From: Conus ventricosus
Taxonomy: Eukaryota > Mollusca > Gastropoda > Neogastropoda > Conidae
Assembly: GCA_018398815.1 (NCBI GenBank)
Contig: CM031621.1
Location: 1,527,660 to 1,591,659, forward strand
Reading direction: 5' to 3'
Length of the DNA stretch: 64,000 nt
Shown: positions 1 through 12,880 of the stretch, piece after piece
Position numbering within the stretch: position 1 is the stretch's first letter
Layout: the number at the start of each line of letters is the position of its first letter
The notes under the pieces: model-generated
Told to the model about the DNA's origin: nothing
The model's database searches: none
The model's input: the letters and a program-made list of their open reading frames with translations, nothing else
Translations under genes and position numbers: made by a program

Positions 1-2903
1 CATGCTGAGTGTTTCGATTTCTCCACGAGCTAACCAACCCCTTTGAAAGCATCTTTTTCCTGCCCACATAGCAAATGAAAAACGCAAGTCACCTTTTCCC
101 CATCATATGCAGGCTTCAGAAGCACTATTTAGGCGCAAACCCTCGACGTCTACATACAACCCCGAAAGGTTAACCAAAGGAAAGAAACCTGTTGGCTTCT
201 ACACTTACGTCATAGTAAGTCCAAACCTAGTCATCTTGACGAGTTACTTCCCTTCTGCTTCAGCTAGGCTGTGTTGTCGGTATGCTACGGATCGGCCGAT
301 CACAAGCCACATGGAGAGACATAGATTGAGATTTATTACGTATAAAAAAACAAAAACTAAATTGACAGTACACTTCTTTATCTTTAGATTACAGATGATG
401 ACCGATTGAAATTTCAAGGACTTTACCAGGGGGGGTATTAGGCCTTCAGCTTATGTTAAAGAAGTACTTATCCAGGCTATGAAATGGACATGCAAAATCA
501 TCAAGGAAAGCACTTTTCAATGAAAATATAGGGGGCGTACGAACTCCCTGTGGTAGTGACAGTCCTATGCAAACAAACAACAACACCCAACTTTCAGAAC
601 AGAAGGCCATCTGGCCGTTCGTATGGATGACCATTACACACAGCATGTACAGCGTAAGAAATGGAAAGAAATGAAGGAGTAAGGAAACTGAGTGAACGTT
701 ATTGAATGATATGGACTGGATGCCACGGGAAACGACAGAATTGAAGTGCCAGCTGGCACACATCAACCGCACTACCCAGTAGGCTAGCCGGATGTGTAAA
801 CAGAGTGATAGTAAAGTGCTTAGAGCTTGGTCTCCAAACTTGAGAATCGGCGCAAAGTAAGTATCATATAGACCAAAAATAGACACTGAAATAAGCACTA
901 AATAAGTATACATTATAACAATAATAAACACTACAGAGAACAGGCCACTATATAAGTATTCATAATAAACAAAAATAAACACTTAGAACAGGTGCCATAT
1001 CTTGTAAACATTATAACAATAATAAACACTGAGAAAAGGTGCCCCTATACGTTTCATTATAACAATAAAAATCACTGTGCTAACAGGATGGCCATATAAT
1101 GAAATCATTAATAACGAAAAATAAAACACTGAGAAAAGAGGTGCCATATACGAATTCATTCAAACGAAAAATTAAACACAAAGGTCAATGTCAAATCAGT
1201 GGATGGGAGTGTGGGGAGGGGGGGGGGGTTTGCTGCTTGGGCCACTACAAGAGGCCCTGAGGAATCAAGTGATCATAATCATCAACAAGCCACAGCAATC
1301 GTATGAAATAGCCAATTTGAAGTCTTTTGATGATTAAGGATGGCCTAAATACACTTTGGAAACTCCTTTGAGGATAGTGAAAAAGGCTTATTGCAGTTGA
1401 AGAAATTTCCTTCACCTTTCCATCCACCACTAACCACCAAGCTCCAGACCCTTCTTTCTTGGTTTTGTATCGAGTTCTGTCAAACTCTGGAAACCTATGA
1501 TGGTCCGTGTTTGTTCTGTACTTTCCCTTTCTTTTGTTTGTTTGTTTGATTTGTTTGAGGGTGGGTCTGGTGGATATAAAGAGAAAGAGCCTTTTTTTCT
1601 AGTTTTTATCTCACCCATTCCTACCCACTACCATGAAAGTCTAGCAATAGGACCTTGGTCCAAGAAATCCTAGTCCTTGGCCCCTTATACATGTTTATCG
1701 ATAAAAACCACAAAAACAAAAACCCAATCCCCCCTGAACATGCTCAACTACCAGACAGTGAGGCTGAGCCCTACAGGAAATTACCTATATGGCAGTGGAC
1801 AACAGCTGTTTTTAGGACCCAGCCCCACACATATGGCAGCAATTGAAACCCATAAGGGCCAGTAACTTACCTCCAGCCCAGAAAGGTCTGAGCCAAAGAG
1901 ATGTGTTGCGAAAACTTGCCCTCAAAATGACCAGGAACCTCAATCCCTCCACCACAGGATGCAACCACAACAGAAAAACACGAAGTCTAAAGAAGACCGC
2001 GGACAAAAAAACGAATACAGAACATGAACATGACAGAGTAACAAGACATAAAAAAATCCATATTAGAAAGGACTTGTGAGACCCAACTAGGGGCATGCAA
2101 CTCAAACAACCATGTTATGGTGCTTCGGCCAGTACAGCAACTTGACTATACCAAACCAAAAGCTTATTTATGAAAAACTAGATTTCAGCCTCAATAGTTG
2201 GAACCCCCAACAGCAATAGCCAAAGTCACACTGGAACCATGCAAGCTGCGAGGAAAATCGACTGATAACTGAGGCAGAGCAAGCAAAAGACAGATCCATT
2301 TCTTCTGCCCTGGCCCTCTGGCAGGTTCAAAGGATCCAGATCCAATAAGGAAGGCCTCCCAGATGAACAATTTCTGAAAAGGACTAGATCTAATAGAAAG
2401 CCCAAGAGGACAGGGTACCTGATTGAGAGATGCAGATCCTTGGAAAGAACAGTAGGGTACGGGTACTTATTAGAAGAAGGTTGTCAAAACAATCTGAATG
2501 ACATTAACAGTATTTGTGTGTTACCACCAACCTGGTGAAAACCAAGGCCATGTAGACAGGCTGAGCAGGAACGGCCTAGAAGAACAGACCCTTTCCATAA
2601 AAAGTAAGACAAAGGAACATCCCATGGATGCCAAGTAGATGTGGAATGTGAAAACATGCATTCAAAATGTTCAACGACTCAGGCCGACAGTAATAATGGC
2701 AGCATGCAGCCACTTGAACATAACAGCCTCCATAGTGAACTTAGGAGGGAAATACACATGCACATCCATTCTTGAAGTTATCACTGGTTTCCACAATCAT
2801 TTCTTCTAGGGGTAAAAAAACAAGCAGTGAAATACTCCAGTGGACAATATGGAAGGACTCTGTACTAGCAACCATCCCAAAACAAGAACTCATCTCCTCT
2901 GTC
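1..2903. other. left flank of the LTR element, no recognised gene
   Basis: I recognise no exon or RNA gene here. A decayed AT-rich tandem repeat occupies about 895-1,180 and an oligo-G tract lies near 1,218. If the element inserted once, this flank should continue directly into 27,993 on the other side, so further 3' exons of the minus-strand USP32 gene may lie here, but I could not find one that matches. The sequence may be as error-rich as the stretch that follows, which would hide exons. An AG...GTAAGT-like boundary near 1,870 on the minus strand is not enough to call an exon. Confidence 0.5.
895..1180. repeat. decayed AT-rich tandem repeat, about 5 copies
   Basis: Units of roughly 50-65 bp repeat the order AAACACTGAGAAAAGG, GTGCCATATA, TTCATTATAACAATAA. 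Spacing is irregular and copies differ by substitutions and small indels. No coding potential is seen. Confidence 0.6.
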
Positions 2904-5175
2904 TGCACTAGTATGTTCACGATGCCAACGACGTTCGATGTGAACCCCACCAAGGGTGCGGAATTACTCATTTGTTTATTGTCGTTGCTGTTAGTCGTGT
3001 AAATCCGACCTTAGGGTGGCTTGTGTCAGTTGCACCTTGGTGTGTTCCAGCTCAACTACGGATTGCTCTTCTCTCTCACTCTCTCTCTCACTAAATCCAC
3101 CGCCCTGCTATCCACCAGCAATTTCACGGTGGCCGGTACCTTTCACACAACATTCTGTCTATCGGCCTCATCTAGCCTGTCTTTTTAACCTGTATCGCAC
3201 TATGCTTCTTTTTCTTTTAGTTTTGAAGAATGCACACTCTGTGACGCAGCAGGCATGTTGGCCCGCCATTGCTGTAGGGAGGATAGCTCTTACACTCGAG
3301 CGGAGAATGTCTTTGGGGCTCCAGCTCCAGTCCTGGTTCCTTACCTTAACGTCGAGAGTACAGTCAGTACTTTCAATCCTGCAACGCCAAGTAAGGAGAG
3401 GGACAAATCATTTCTTCTGAGTTTCCGCATCAACGCCTCTTTCCTACTCGACAGTACGAGGGATATAGAGAGTCCCTTAGGAACACCCCACATCGGGTCA
3501 CCCACGGTAGCTGGTAAGCCACAGTTTCGTGGTCTGTTTGTTTTAGATTATGTATGTTGATAACCGGCATAGTCTTCTTCTTTAGCGTCAATTTATGCTT
3601 TTGTTTCGAAATTGTAAGAGAAATATTGTGTAGACCTTTCTCTGGTTAATTCAATCTTTACAACCTGGCCATTCAAAATTAAGATTCCAAATTCTTTCTC
3701 CTGTTATATGCAACTGGGAGATGCGGTAGCTGGGGAAGAGGAGAGAACCTGGAAATCAGGTTGGAACTTTGCTTGGATCTCGCAATCTTCCGCCCCTGTC
3801 ACTTCGCACGACTTTTTATCCTTCGCCAACCACTGTTAGTGATACAAGGAGAAAACGAGTTTTATGTTTCACAGCGTGCGTACGCCTGAATTTCCGTTCG
3901 GAACGTGGTTGATATTTGTGTTAAGTTATATTTGAAATTTTTTTATAAAAAGGGACAGTATATGCCATTGAATTACTATTTGTCAAATTGTGGTGGCAGT
4001 TATTAAGCATGGTCTCAGAGTTGAATTATGTCCTAATGAAGGAACACGTTAAGCGAGATTGAAGAGAAGGGAGAAGAAAATTCAATTAGTTTTAAAACCA
4101 GTAGAAAATAAATGCAGTTCAATATTACCTGCATCGAGTGAGAAATGACTTGATCAATGGATTTACGTGTGCGTTAAATACAACATCCCCTCGCCCATCA
4201 AGCGAGAGGCTATTGACAGACTTGACAGCAAATGTCAGACGTAATGACGTCAAGGGTTCCAGTACCCTTTCTTCCCTTCCTCCCTTCCTTCTTCTATTCC
4301 TCCCACCATCCGTACTCATCCCACCCAGCTACTGACCCTCCGCCCCTCCCGGGGGCTTCACCTGACACGAACTGGATTGGTGCCAATTGCTTGTTCCGAG
4401 CCACGTTCTGGCTGAGACCACACGATGATGGTCCCACGCGCAGGTCGAGGCAAACGCCTGTGTCTGGACCGTGGACCTGCTAGGAGGAGCCCGCCGAACT
4501 CGACTGTGGCCGGCCTGGACCCCCTCCAGGACCTCCAGTAACAGCCTACGACCCCCCCCCCCCCCCCCCCCACCTCCCTCCACCCCCGGGACAAACGCTC
4601 TTCACTGCCCCTAGGAGTCCGAGGGTGTCGGCTTTGGGACGACTCCCTGCGAGATAACCAACCCCGGCTCGGACACCTAGTGCTACAGGTGCACCCTGCG
4701 GATCTTGACAGGCAGGGATGTGGACTCACGACCGTGGAGTGAGAAAGGGGACAATACTTGGAAATAATTCATTAAACTTGTGACCTGTCCAAAGTGCTGG
4801 AATGCTGTAATTGGTATTGTGTACGACTATGGAGAAATAATTATTTATATCGTGCAAGTATTTGGTGTTTGAGTCTAGATTGCGATTGTTCTGATGTGTG
4901 TCGTTGAGTGTGCTTGATCGAGATTGTGCATGTTGTGTGCGTTGGAGAGCATGATCGTGATTGTGCATTTTGTGTGCGTTGGAGTTCATAATTGTGATCG
5001 TGCATGGTGCATGAGTAGGAATGTTTAATATAGCTGGTGTGAATAAATGGGGTGTTTGTAACGTAATCTTTTTGTGTGGTCTCTTTGCGAGCAAGAGAGG
5101 ACATATCCACTTCCCTTCACACCCCACCTAGACCGCTCCTGTCAGGCAGACCTCCAGGGGTCCGGGTCTGTGACA
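2904..5175 (+). repeat. LTR copy A
   Basis: It aligns throughout with the copies at 9,080, 15,267 and 25,891. Landmarks in order are the direct TGTCAC-like start, a (CT)n stretch near 3,070, a poly-C tract near 4,553-4,571, an AATAAA signal at 5,042-5,047 and a terminal CTGTGACA. The start is imperfect (TGCACTAGTATG), but the next bases match the other copies. It is about 170 bases longer than copy D, mostly through scattered single-base differences. Confidence 0.85.
5042..5047 (+). promoter_or_regulatory. LTR polyadenylation signal AATAAA (copy A)
   Basis: AATAAA lies about 130 bases before the LTR end and is conserved at the equivalent place in all four copies (11,222; 17,427; 27,868). This is the usual position for the R/U5 polyadenylation signal. 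Confidence 0.6.
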
Positions 5176-5179
5176 AATG

Positions 5180-5197
5180 TGGGGCTCGTCCGGGAAG
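5180..5197 (+). promoter_or_regulatory. primer binding site, tRNA-Pro type (copy A)
   Basis: The bases TGGGGCTCGTCCGGGA start four bases after the LTR end. They match the complement of the 3' end of tRNA-Pro apart from one missing G in the G run. The copy at 11,357 has the full G run and one changed base, so the two together support the tRNA-Pro assignment. Confidence 0.8.
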
Positions 5198-5957
5198 TGA
5201 AGGGCTCAGGCTGGGTCTCTCTACCACACTATCGTTTCTCAGAGAACCTTTATTTAGTTATTTGTCTGTTTTTGTATCAAGTTATAGTCCCAGTTTGTCG
5301 TGATTGTTCGTGGTGTTTGGCTGGTGACACTGAGTGAAGGATCCTTGTAGTGGCCTGAGGGAACAACCTGCGGTGACACGGGGAGTCGAGTGAGACCAAG
5401 GGGATCGACCGCGTCCAGACCTCCTATCCGCCGGGTACCTCACGCAGTACGGCCGTAAGCTATTGCCCTTTGTAGCCGCTCAGTCTTCCATTCCTGATTA
5501 TTGTAAATTTAGAGCCAAAAACTTGTTTATTATTTTTTATCTCCTACCGGGTTGATAGATACAGGGGGTGTATACGGACGCTAGAGTTTATAATTTCCTC
5601 CATCCCACTCCTATCCCGTCTGCTAGGATTTTGTTTTGTTTTTTTTTTTTCACGGCCAGCCCCACCGCACTGTTCTCGTGCTGTAGAGCGCGGTGATGCC
5701 AGAGTGGGGGCAGCCGGACATAGTTTTTGTTTCGTTTTTTTTTTTTTTCGGTGAGCCCCCCGAGCACCTAGTTGCTCGTGCTGTAGAGCCGCGTTTTGCC
5801 AGAGTGGGAGGCACCGGAACAGTCCGCACACACGCACACACACACATACTCACATAATACACACGCCCCAAAAATATGTTGTTTTTATTTTTTTTTTTTT
5901 CTCTAGTGGAATAGTTTTTTTTCCCCTGTATTTGGAAAATAGTAGGATATCTTTGAC

Positions 5958-7420
5958 ATGGCGACGTCCGGCGCTGGTTGTATGGCGACGCGGGCGTCGA
6001 AAATAAGTGTAAATCAAAATAGTTACTGTAGTCCCTACAAATAGTACCAGTACTTCGACTACGTAAACGTTCTAACCAATTTCCAGTGCTTGAAGCAGGT
6101 AGTCCAGTGAGTACTTTTAACTACCTCTTCGCTGGGGGGGTCTCCCTGTCGATACCCCTGACTGGCACTTACCGCTCGGAGCGTCAGAGAAAAGCGATGC
6201 AACTGTGGGCATCTGTTGAGTCGCAGAGACCGAAACCTTCTCCTCTCCAGGCTTCCCCTCGTAGGGGCAATGCCCCAGAAGACTTTCCATATGGGAAAGT
6301 CTGAGACCCAAGGACGGGTCAGACGGAACATCCTCCCGTTCGGGAGTGTGAACCCGCTCAGGATATCACCTCTGTCCTTATGGATTCTGGAGCGCAGAGT
6401 AGAAAGAGCTGCTAGTCAGGAAGCACTGAGAAGGGTAAAAAAGAAGCGCAGAGAAGAGGTTTTCTAGGCAGAAAGCTCTGCGTAGGGAATAGGCAAGGCT
6501 CCGTAGGAAGAGCTGACAGGAAGGAGGGCTCGCCCGAAAGGAGACAGACAGACAGAAGCATATGCATGGGAGCGGCTGCTAACAGAGCTCAGCGAAGGAG
6601 GAGGCTGCCCTCTCGACTGGAAGAGTTGAATCAACGTAGAGAGATGCTGCCATAACAGTAGCCTCTACGCATGAAGCGATGGAACAACAGCTTTCCCGCA
6701 GGCACCCTCGCGTCTGTAACCCAGGGTTAAAATCACCATGCAGGTGATAGAGATAGAGGCCAAAGAAAAAGCTTCCAGAGTTCAGACCTATAGAGAGTGC
6801 CATTTGACATATGATCTTAGAGCATATCGACAAGTTGCTTGTTCATACACTAGACAGAGGACAAAAGGCAATGCAAACCTTTTTTCTGATTAATCAGGTG
6901 GCAGCAAGGGAGAGTGTGCTCACACTAAATGAAGATGCTACTATGCAGACATGCAGTTGCGTCAGTCGTAGCATTCCACCTTACCCCCAAGACCTACAGG
7001 AGGAAGTATATTAGGTCCATGAAGAAGATAATGAATGAGACCTTCGTGCAGATTTGGTGATAGGCTCGCCAAGACGCTAGGTACTGGGCGTCAGTTTAGC
7101 TAAGAATGAGCTGCGGAACTGATCCACATATGACAGCAACGCCAACACAGAGTCCCAGAGTTGAGGATCCCGATAGGCGAGACAGCACCACAGGATTCGC
7201 GCTTGCCGAATCACACCGCAGAGGTGTTCAGACGCACGCAGGGCTTATGGGCATCGCCCATATACGGATTAGGAAGCCCTTCCACAGAAGGATTTAATAG
7301 CCAAAACGTGTGCCGACAACATCTAGTGGTTAACAAATGCAGCAGATCCATCGGGGTCCTCAGCACCGTCGATTTTGTTTTCTTTGTGGTCTCCTAGCCA
7401 CAATAGAAAAGAAATGTCTA
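5958..7420 (+). pseudogene. gag-like region with CCHC knuckle, frameshifted (internal 1)
   Basis: A possible start is the ATG at 5,959. The middle part (about 6,380-6,830) encodes many short arginine-, glutamate- and leucine-rich pieces in alternating frames, like a coiled-coil capsid or matrix segment. Around 7,360-7,420 the pieces spell a C-x2-C-x4-H-x4-C nucleocapsid knuckle, with one cysteine lost by frameshift. Gag proteins package element RNA. No single frame runs through, so this cannot be expressed as read. The defects are probably sequencing error rather than age, since copy 2 breaks at different places. Confidence 0.6.
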
Positions 7421-7469
7421 AAGCCGCTGGAATGCATGGGCTATTCCATTCCCAGCATCCTCGTGCCTC

Positions 7470-7800
7470 GGCTAACGTGGGTCCCATCAAGCTACTGAGT
7501 GGTACAGATGTCCAGTGGTTTCTTTCTGTTGTTGGTTCAACCATGGACGACACCATCAGGGATTCGGGAGCATCAACACTCTTTGTGGATAAGGATTTAG
7601 GTTTTGCCCCAAAGGCCCTTGCGGGCTCCCGTTACGATGTGGGCGGGTTGGAGCTGGTTTTACCTACCTCCACCCTACCTTTCAAAATAACCGTTCTATC
7701 TCCACCCCTACATTCTGGGCGAGGTAATGGTCCATCGCGATGGAGCGACTCTGTATTCCCCATATCGTAGGAATACATCACCTTCGCAGACGGACGCATA
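7470..7800 (+). pseudogene. retroviral-type aspartic protease, frameshifted (internal 1)
   Basis: A frame at 7,375-7,770 contains the catalytic-type motif DSGAST followed by a hydrophobic pair, as in the active-site loop of retropepsins. This family acts as a dimer and cleaves the Gag-Pol precursor. It follows the CCHC knuckle directly, which is the expected gag-protease order. The flap and second conserved region cannot be followed because the frame is lost after about 7,770. Confidence 0.65.
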
Positions 7801-8529
7801 TCATTCCTTGTCAACGGAATTGCCCGTACAGGCGTGTGTGGGAGTCACCACAACCCCCAATAGCAAAGAACAGGAAACAGGAATTGCGCCCTGTTCTACA
7901 GCCGATCATCTGACGAGGTTCTTGCAAAGCCGATCCAGCTCCCAAAACTCTCGTCTTCAGCCAAGACTTGATGTCCAACGCCAGCTACGCTGTGGATCGA
8001 CCGCGCTCCATTGGCCCCAGACACGCCAAGGAGCTTCAAGCTCTCACAAGGGATCCTCATTAGGGTTCCACTCAGGCAGATCGAGTGGCCAAACAACTTT
8101 CGTTCCCCAAAGCTTGAGAGAATCTTTCTCTCCGGCAGGCCCTGATTCACCCATGGCAGGTCCATAAGGGCTCCAATCGGACTCACGAGCGAGAAAGACA
8201 AGACTTCTTTGGCCCCGGATGAACTCACAGTTTAGGCAGTACTGCCGCAGTTGCATGTCAGCCCACCGACATCGCCTAAGGGTCCGCTTGAAGCGTTACC
8301 CTAGGACCTTGCCACGGTTGGGGATGCAATTCAGCAAGGTTGTGGGTCGACGCTGGTTGAACCATAAATCCACCATCCGATTCGTCGGATCACCGCAACA
8401 CTTCGGTAGTGTTAGAAATCAGCGAGTCGAATACCCAGAGGCAGCCCCGCATAGGACAATCATGCCCCTACTGTTGCTAAATCTCATCAGGCAGATATGA
8501 GACGCGCTACTGGCGTGGCCCAAGAAGAA

Positions 8530-8720
8530 AAAACGCCGGAAGTATGTACTGGAGAGCGATCATCATCCTCTCCAGTGCCTGGAGGACCGATCCGACCAGT
8601 CAATCGTCGACTCAATGAGTTAGGCATGGAACTGCCGAGTCATGCTTCACTTTCCTACATAATAAAAAACATGGTTCCAGAAATACGATGCTGACTATCT
8701 ACGGCCGAGCTCACGTAGTA
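8530..8720 (+). pseudogene. RNase H C-terminal fragment (internal 1)
   Basis: A short stretch carries the pattern S-D-H-x-P-L near 8,553, and the region continues toward a sequence resembling the conserved end of gypsy RNase H (HIKG, then N, A-D-Y-L-S-R). The same stretch is best read in the cleaner copy at 25,385-25,520. It is followed by a stop and noncoding sequence, with no integrase after it. The upstream part of RNase H and all of reverse transcriptase appear to be missing. Confidence 0.55.
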
Positions 8721-9079
8721 AAGCATATTGGAAAATCATCATAGGGACACATCCCCTCAACTCATGATATATCCCTTTTTAGGGTCTCTGTATCAGGTGT
8801 AGAGACAGTTGACACTTCAGTGCGGTTAACGGTAATGAATCACCAATGGATTTCGATAGACACTTTCATTGTTGGAAGGTTTGCTTCAATATGTTTGATA
8901 CATGTACGCATTATTGAATTTCCCCGTGGTTTCTATCGAGAGGAAATGTTTGTATTGGATCATCGTACTCTGGTCGATCACTAGAGAATTGGGTTCGGTC
9001 CCATTGTTGAGACTTGCACAATCGACAAGGTTCAAAGGAGCACTGTATCTCAGAGAAACAGATGCTTTATAAGGGGGTT

Positions 9080-11352
9080 TGTCACGAGTTTGTCCACGAT
9101 GCCTATGACGATTCGGACCCACCAAGGGTGGCGGAAAAACTTATTTGTTTATTGTCAGTTGCTGTGGTCCGTGTATCCGACCCTTTAGGGTGGCTTGTGG
9201 TGCAGTTGCACCTTGTGTGGATTCAGCTCAACTTCGTTTGCTTCTCTCTCTCTCTCTCTCTAAATCCCCCGCCCCGTGCAATCCCATATCCTGCAAGTTC
9301 AACGGTTGGCCGGTAACTTTCTTTCTCTCGAGGAACTTTCTAGTCAATCGTCTCGAACTCGCCTTCTTATTTTACTGACGCCACGGGCTTCGTTTCTTTT
9401 TAGTTTAGAAGTATGCCCACTCTGTGACGCACATTGGCTATGTTGGCCGCCATTGCTGAGGAGGTATAGTCTCGTTCACACGAAGCGGAAGATGTCTCTA
9501 GTCTCAGGGGGCGCCTGCGTCCATCCTGTTTTCTATACCTTATCGTCGAGAGTACAGTCAGTACTTTCAATTCCTGCAGTCGGCCTTAGAGAGGGACATC
9601 ATTTCTTCAGTATCCGCATCTCGCCACTCTTACCACTTACGACTGGACAGATGTAGAGAGAGACCTTTGACCCGCCACTACGGGGTCACCCAAGGTAGCA
9701 GGTAACTTCAGTTCCGTGTCTTTAGATTTGATTATGTTGAAATAGCCGCTAGTCATTCTCTTTTGCGCATTAATCTTTTGTATTTCGAAAATGTAAGAGA
9801 AATATTGTGAGAGACGATCCTTTCTCTGGTTAATTCACTTTTAACACTGGCCAGTTTCTAAAAAATTATCCAAAAAATCTTTCACCTGTTTATGCAATCT
9901 GGTGATGCGTATGACGTTGGGAAGGAGAGAACCACTGGTGATACAGGTTGGAACTTGCTTTGGTCACGCTCGTCCGCCCCTGTCACATTCCTCCGGAACT
10001 TTATCCTTCTCGGCCACCGTCCAGTTTGTGTTCAAAGAGAGAACGCTTTTATGATCACATCGTGCTTACGCAGAATTTGCGTTCGGAGATGCGTGTTTGA
10101 GAATTGTGTTATTTTGAAAAGAATGTTATTATCCAAATAGTTACATTTATGCATTGAATTACTATTGTGCAAATTTGTGGCAGTTATTAAGCGAGGACCT
10201 GTGCTCATGATATCTTTCCTAAGGAAGGACAAGGGGGGGGGGGTGGGGTTGGGGGGGCGTTAAGCGTGAGTGAGAGAAGGGAGAAGAAAATTCATATTAT
10301 GATTTATCACCAAGTATGATTATAACAATGCAGACTAACCTGCATCGTGTGAGAATACTTATCAATGGATTAAGAGTGCGTTTAATACACACACTACCCC
10401 TCGCCCATCATGCAGTGGCAGTTAAAGACTTGACACAAAGGTCAGACGTACTGACGGCAGGTTCTACAGACCCTTCTTTCCTTCCTCTCCATCTTCATTT
10501 CCTCCACACCGCCTCTCCATACCCAGCTACCCTCCTCCCCCCTCCCGGGGGCATCCCCTGGATCACGAACATGGATGGAGCCACGTTCTGAGTTCGAGGC
10601 CACGTTTGGCTGAGACCACGGAACAGAAGGTGGCCACGCCTGAGTCGAGGCCACGCCATAGGTCGGGACCGTGGACTGCTAGGGAGCCCTGCCGTCTCCG
10701 ACAGGCCGTCCTGGACCCCGACCGACCCCAGTAACAGCTAACGTCCCCCCCCCCCCCCGGGACAAACCTCTTCCCTGCCCGCGTATTGGCGTCGATGGTG
10801 TCGTCTTTGGCGACACCCTGCGAGAACCAACTCCAAACCCGCTTCGGAGCACCAAGTGCGACAGGAGCTCCCAGCGACTTGAAACATGGTGCCAGGGATG
10901 TGGACGCACTCCTGTGGTGGTGAGAAAGGGACAATACTTGGAAAATTCTTTATATTGTGTACGATGACATATGTGCTGGAATGCTGTAATTGGAGATTGT
11001 GTACGACGTAAGGTGAAATATATTATTTAAAAATCTTTCCTGAAATGGGTGTGGGAGTGCTTATTGCGATTGGTGCATTTGGTGTGCTGGAGGCTTGATC
11101 GTGAATGTGCATGTTGTGTGCGATGGAGTGCATGATCTTGATATTAGCATGTTGAGTGCGATGGAGTGCTTTATAGTGATCGTGCATGAGCGTGTGTTAG
11201 GCATGTTTATTTTGCTGAGTGAATAAATGGGGTGAAGAATCGTAAATCTTTGTGGTGTGGTCTCTTGCTGAGCGTGTGAGGTCATCACTCCCTTCCCACC
11301 CCCAAAACCTAACCGATCCGTCAGTGCAGACCTCCTGGGTCGGTCGTGAACA
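9080..11352 (+). repeat. LTR copy B
   Basis: It begins TGTCACGAG just after a polypurine run (AAGGGGG) and ends GTGAACA just before a primer binding site. It contains (CT)n near 9,246, a short poly-C tract near 10,746, AATAAA at 11,222 and the same order of landmarks as copies A, C and D. Confidence 0.88.
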
Positions 11353-11356
11353 AATG

Positions 11357-11374
11357 TGGGGGCACGTCCGGGAT
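11357..11374 (+). promoter_or_regulatory. primer binding site, tRNA-Pro type (copy B)
   Basis: The 18 bases TGGGGGCACGTCCGGGAT match the well-known tRNA-Pro primer binding site at 17 of 18 positions (A for T at the eighth base). It starts four bases after the LTR end. Confidence 0.85.
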
Positions 11375-12548
11375 TGAAAGGGTCTCTGGCTGTCTCTCTT
11401 CTCGTTATCGCAAGTACCTGTTTAGTTTGTCTGTTTTAATATATGTTTATATCAGTTTGTCCGTGAATTGTTCGTGGGTGGAATGGCTGGTGAGATCAAG
11501 ATTGAATGGATGTACTTGTTGTGGCCAGAGGTAACATCCGGCGTGACTTCGGAGTCCGAGGTGAGACAAGGGGAGTCGACCGCGTCCAGACCTCCTTCCG
11601 CCGGGTACCTCACGCAGGTACGGCCGTAATCTTGCCTTCCTGTTTGCCGCTCAGGTTCATTCCATTCCGTTTTGTCATTTAGGCCAATCTAGTTTTTTTT
11701 TTTTCTCTAAACCGTGTTGTTGAGTAACAGGGGTGATCGTTAACGCTAGTGTAATTTTTATTTTCCTGCTCTCCCGGAGTCCCGTCCTGCAATGTTTTTG
11801 TTTTGTTTTTTTTTTCCGGTATCCGCCAGCCCCACCCACTGTTGCTCGAGCTGTAGACGCGGTGTTTGCCAGAGTGGGGGGCACCGGACATAGTTTTTGT
11901 TTCGATTTTTTTTTCGGTGTAGCCCCCCACCGCACTGTTGCTCGTGCTGTAGAGCGCGGTTTATCCAGAAGGAGCCGCCGGAACTTGTCCGCACACACGC
12001 ACAACACACACAAACACACATAACACACGGCCCCAAAAATATTTGTTTTTTTTTTTCTCTAGTGGACATGTTAAAACCCCTGTATTGAAAATAGTAGGAT
12101 ATAGTTGTCCTTGGCGACGTCGGCGCTGTGGGTAAGGCTACGCGGGCGTCGAAGAAGAAGGGTATTCAAAATGTTTACTGAAGTCCCAACAGATAAGAAC
12201 CTAGTATCTTCGACCGGTAAATTCTACCATTCCATGCTGAGCAGGATAGTCCAGTGAGTACTTTTACTACTCTCGCTGGGGGTCACCCAGTCGAGACCCC
12301 TGACTTGGCACATCCGCTCGAAGGCGACAGAGTATAGCCGAAGTGCAACTGTGGAGGCTTCTGTTGAGTTACGCAGAGACCGAAACCATCTCCTCTCCAG
12401 CTTCCCTCGTAGGGGGCAAGCCCCAAAGACTTTCTTATGGGAAAGTCTAGACCCAAGGGACGTCAGACGGATCAAACCCCTCCCGGGTCGGAGTGGTGAA
12501 ACCCACCCGCTCAGGAAAACACACTCTGTCCTAAAGTTTTTCTGGGAT

Positions 12549-12880
12549 CGGCAAGAATGAAGAGCTGCTAGGCATGAAAGCCCTGCGAAGGGAAGAGCGC
12601 AGGAAAGAGTTGCTATGCCAGGAAACTCAGCGTAGGAAAGGCAAGCTCCGTAGGGAAGAGCTGTACAGAAGGAGGCACTTGCTCCGAAAGGAGACTGCCA
12701 GACAGGAGATTATGCATGGGGAGAGGCTGCTAGACAGAGTCTCAGCGAAGGAGGAGCTGCCCTCCGTCGGGAAGAGTATGATCAACGTAGAGAGGAGGCT
12801 TCAGACAGGAGCTCTACCAGGAAGCTATGGAACAACTTCCTATCGCAGGCTCACCTGCTTCTGTAAACCAGTGGGATAAT
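12549..12880 (+). pseudogene. gag-like arginine/glutamate-rich coil (internal 2)
   Basis: A 100-codon frame from 12,574 is rich in R, E, K and L with a heptad-like rhythm and is the longest readable part of the gag region in either copy. It matches the broken pieces at 6,380-6,830. A coiled coil in Gag would support particle assembly. No matrix or capsid fold can be recognised by eye. Confidence 0.5.

Larger units (their letters stand above)
5176..9079 (+). mobile_element. internal region 1 of the LTR retrotransposon
   Basis: In order it holds the primer binding site, a leader of about 750 bases with poly-T runs, a gag-like region from about 5,958, a CCHC knuckle near 7,370, a protease signature near 7,560, the C-terminal end of RNase H near 8,550-8,700, a noncoding tail and a polypurine tract just before LTR B. 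I found no reverse transcriptase YxDD box and no integrase HHCC or DDE signature, and 3.9 kb is short for a complete gag-pol. Many frameshifts break every frame. Confidence 0.75.

Noticed and set aside
446..982. 178-codon minus-strand frame
   Set aside because: It has biased hydrophobic composition from AT-rich repeats, no recognisable domain, and partly overlaps the decayed tandem repeat.
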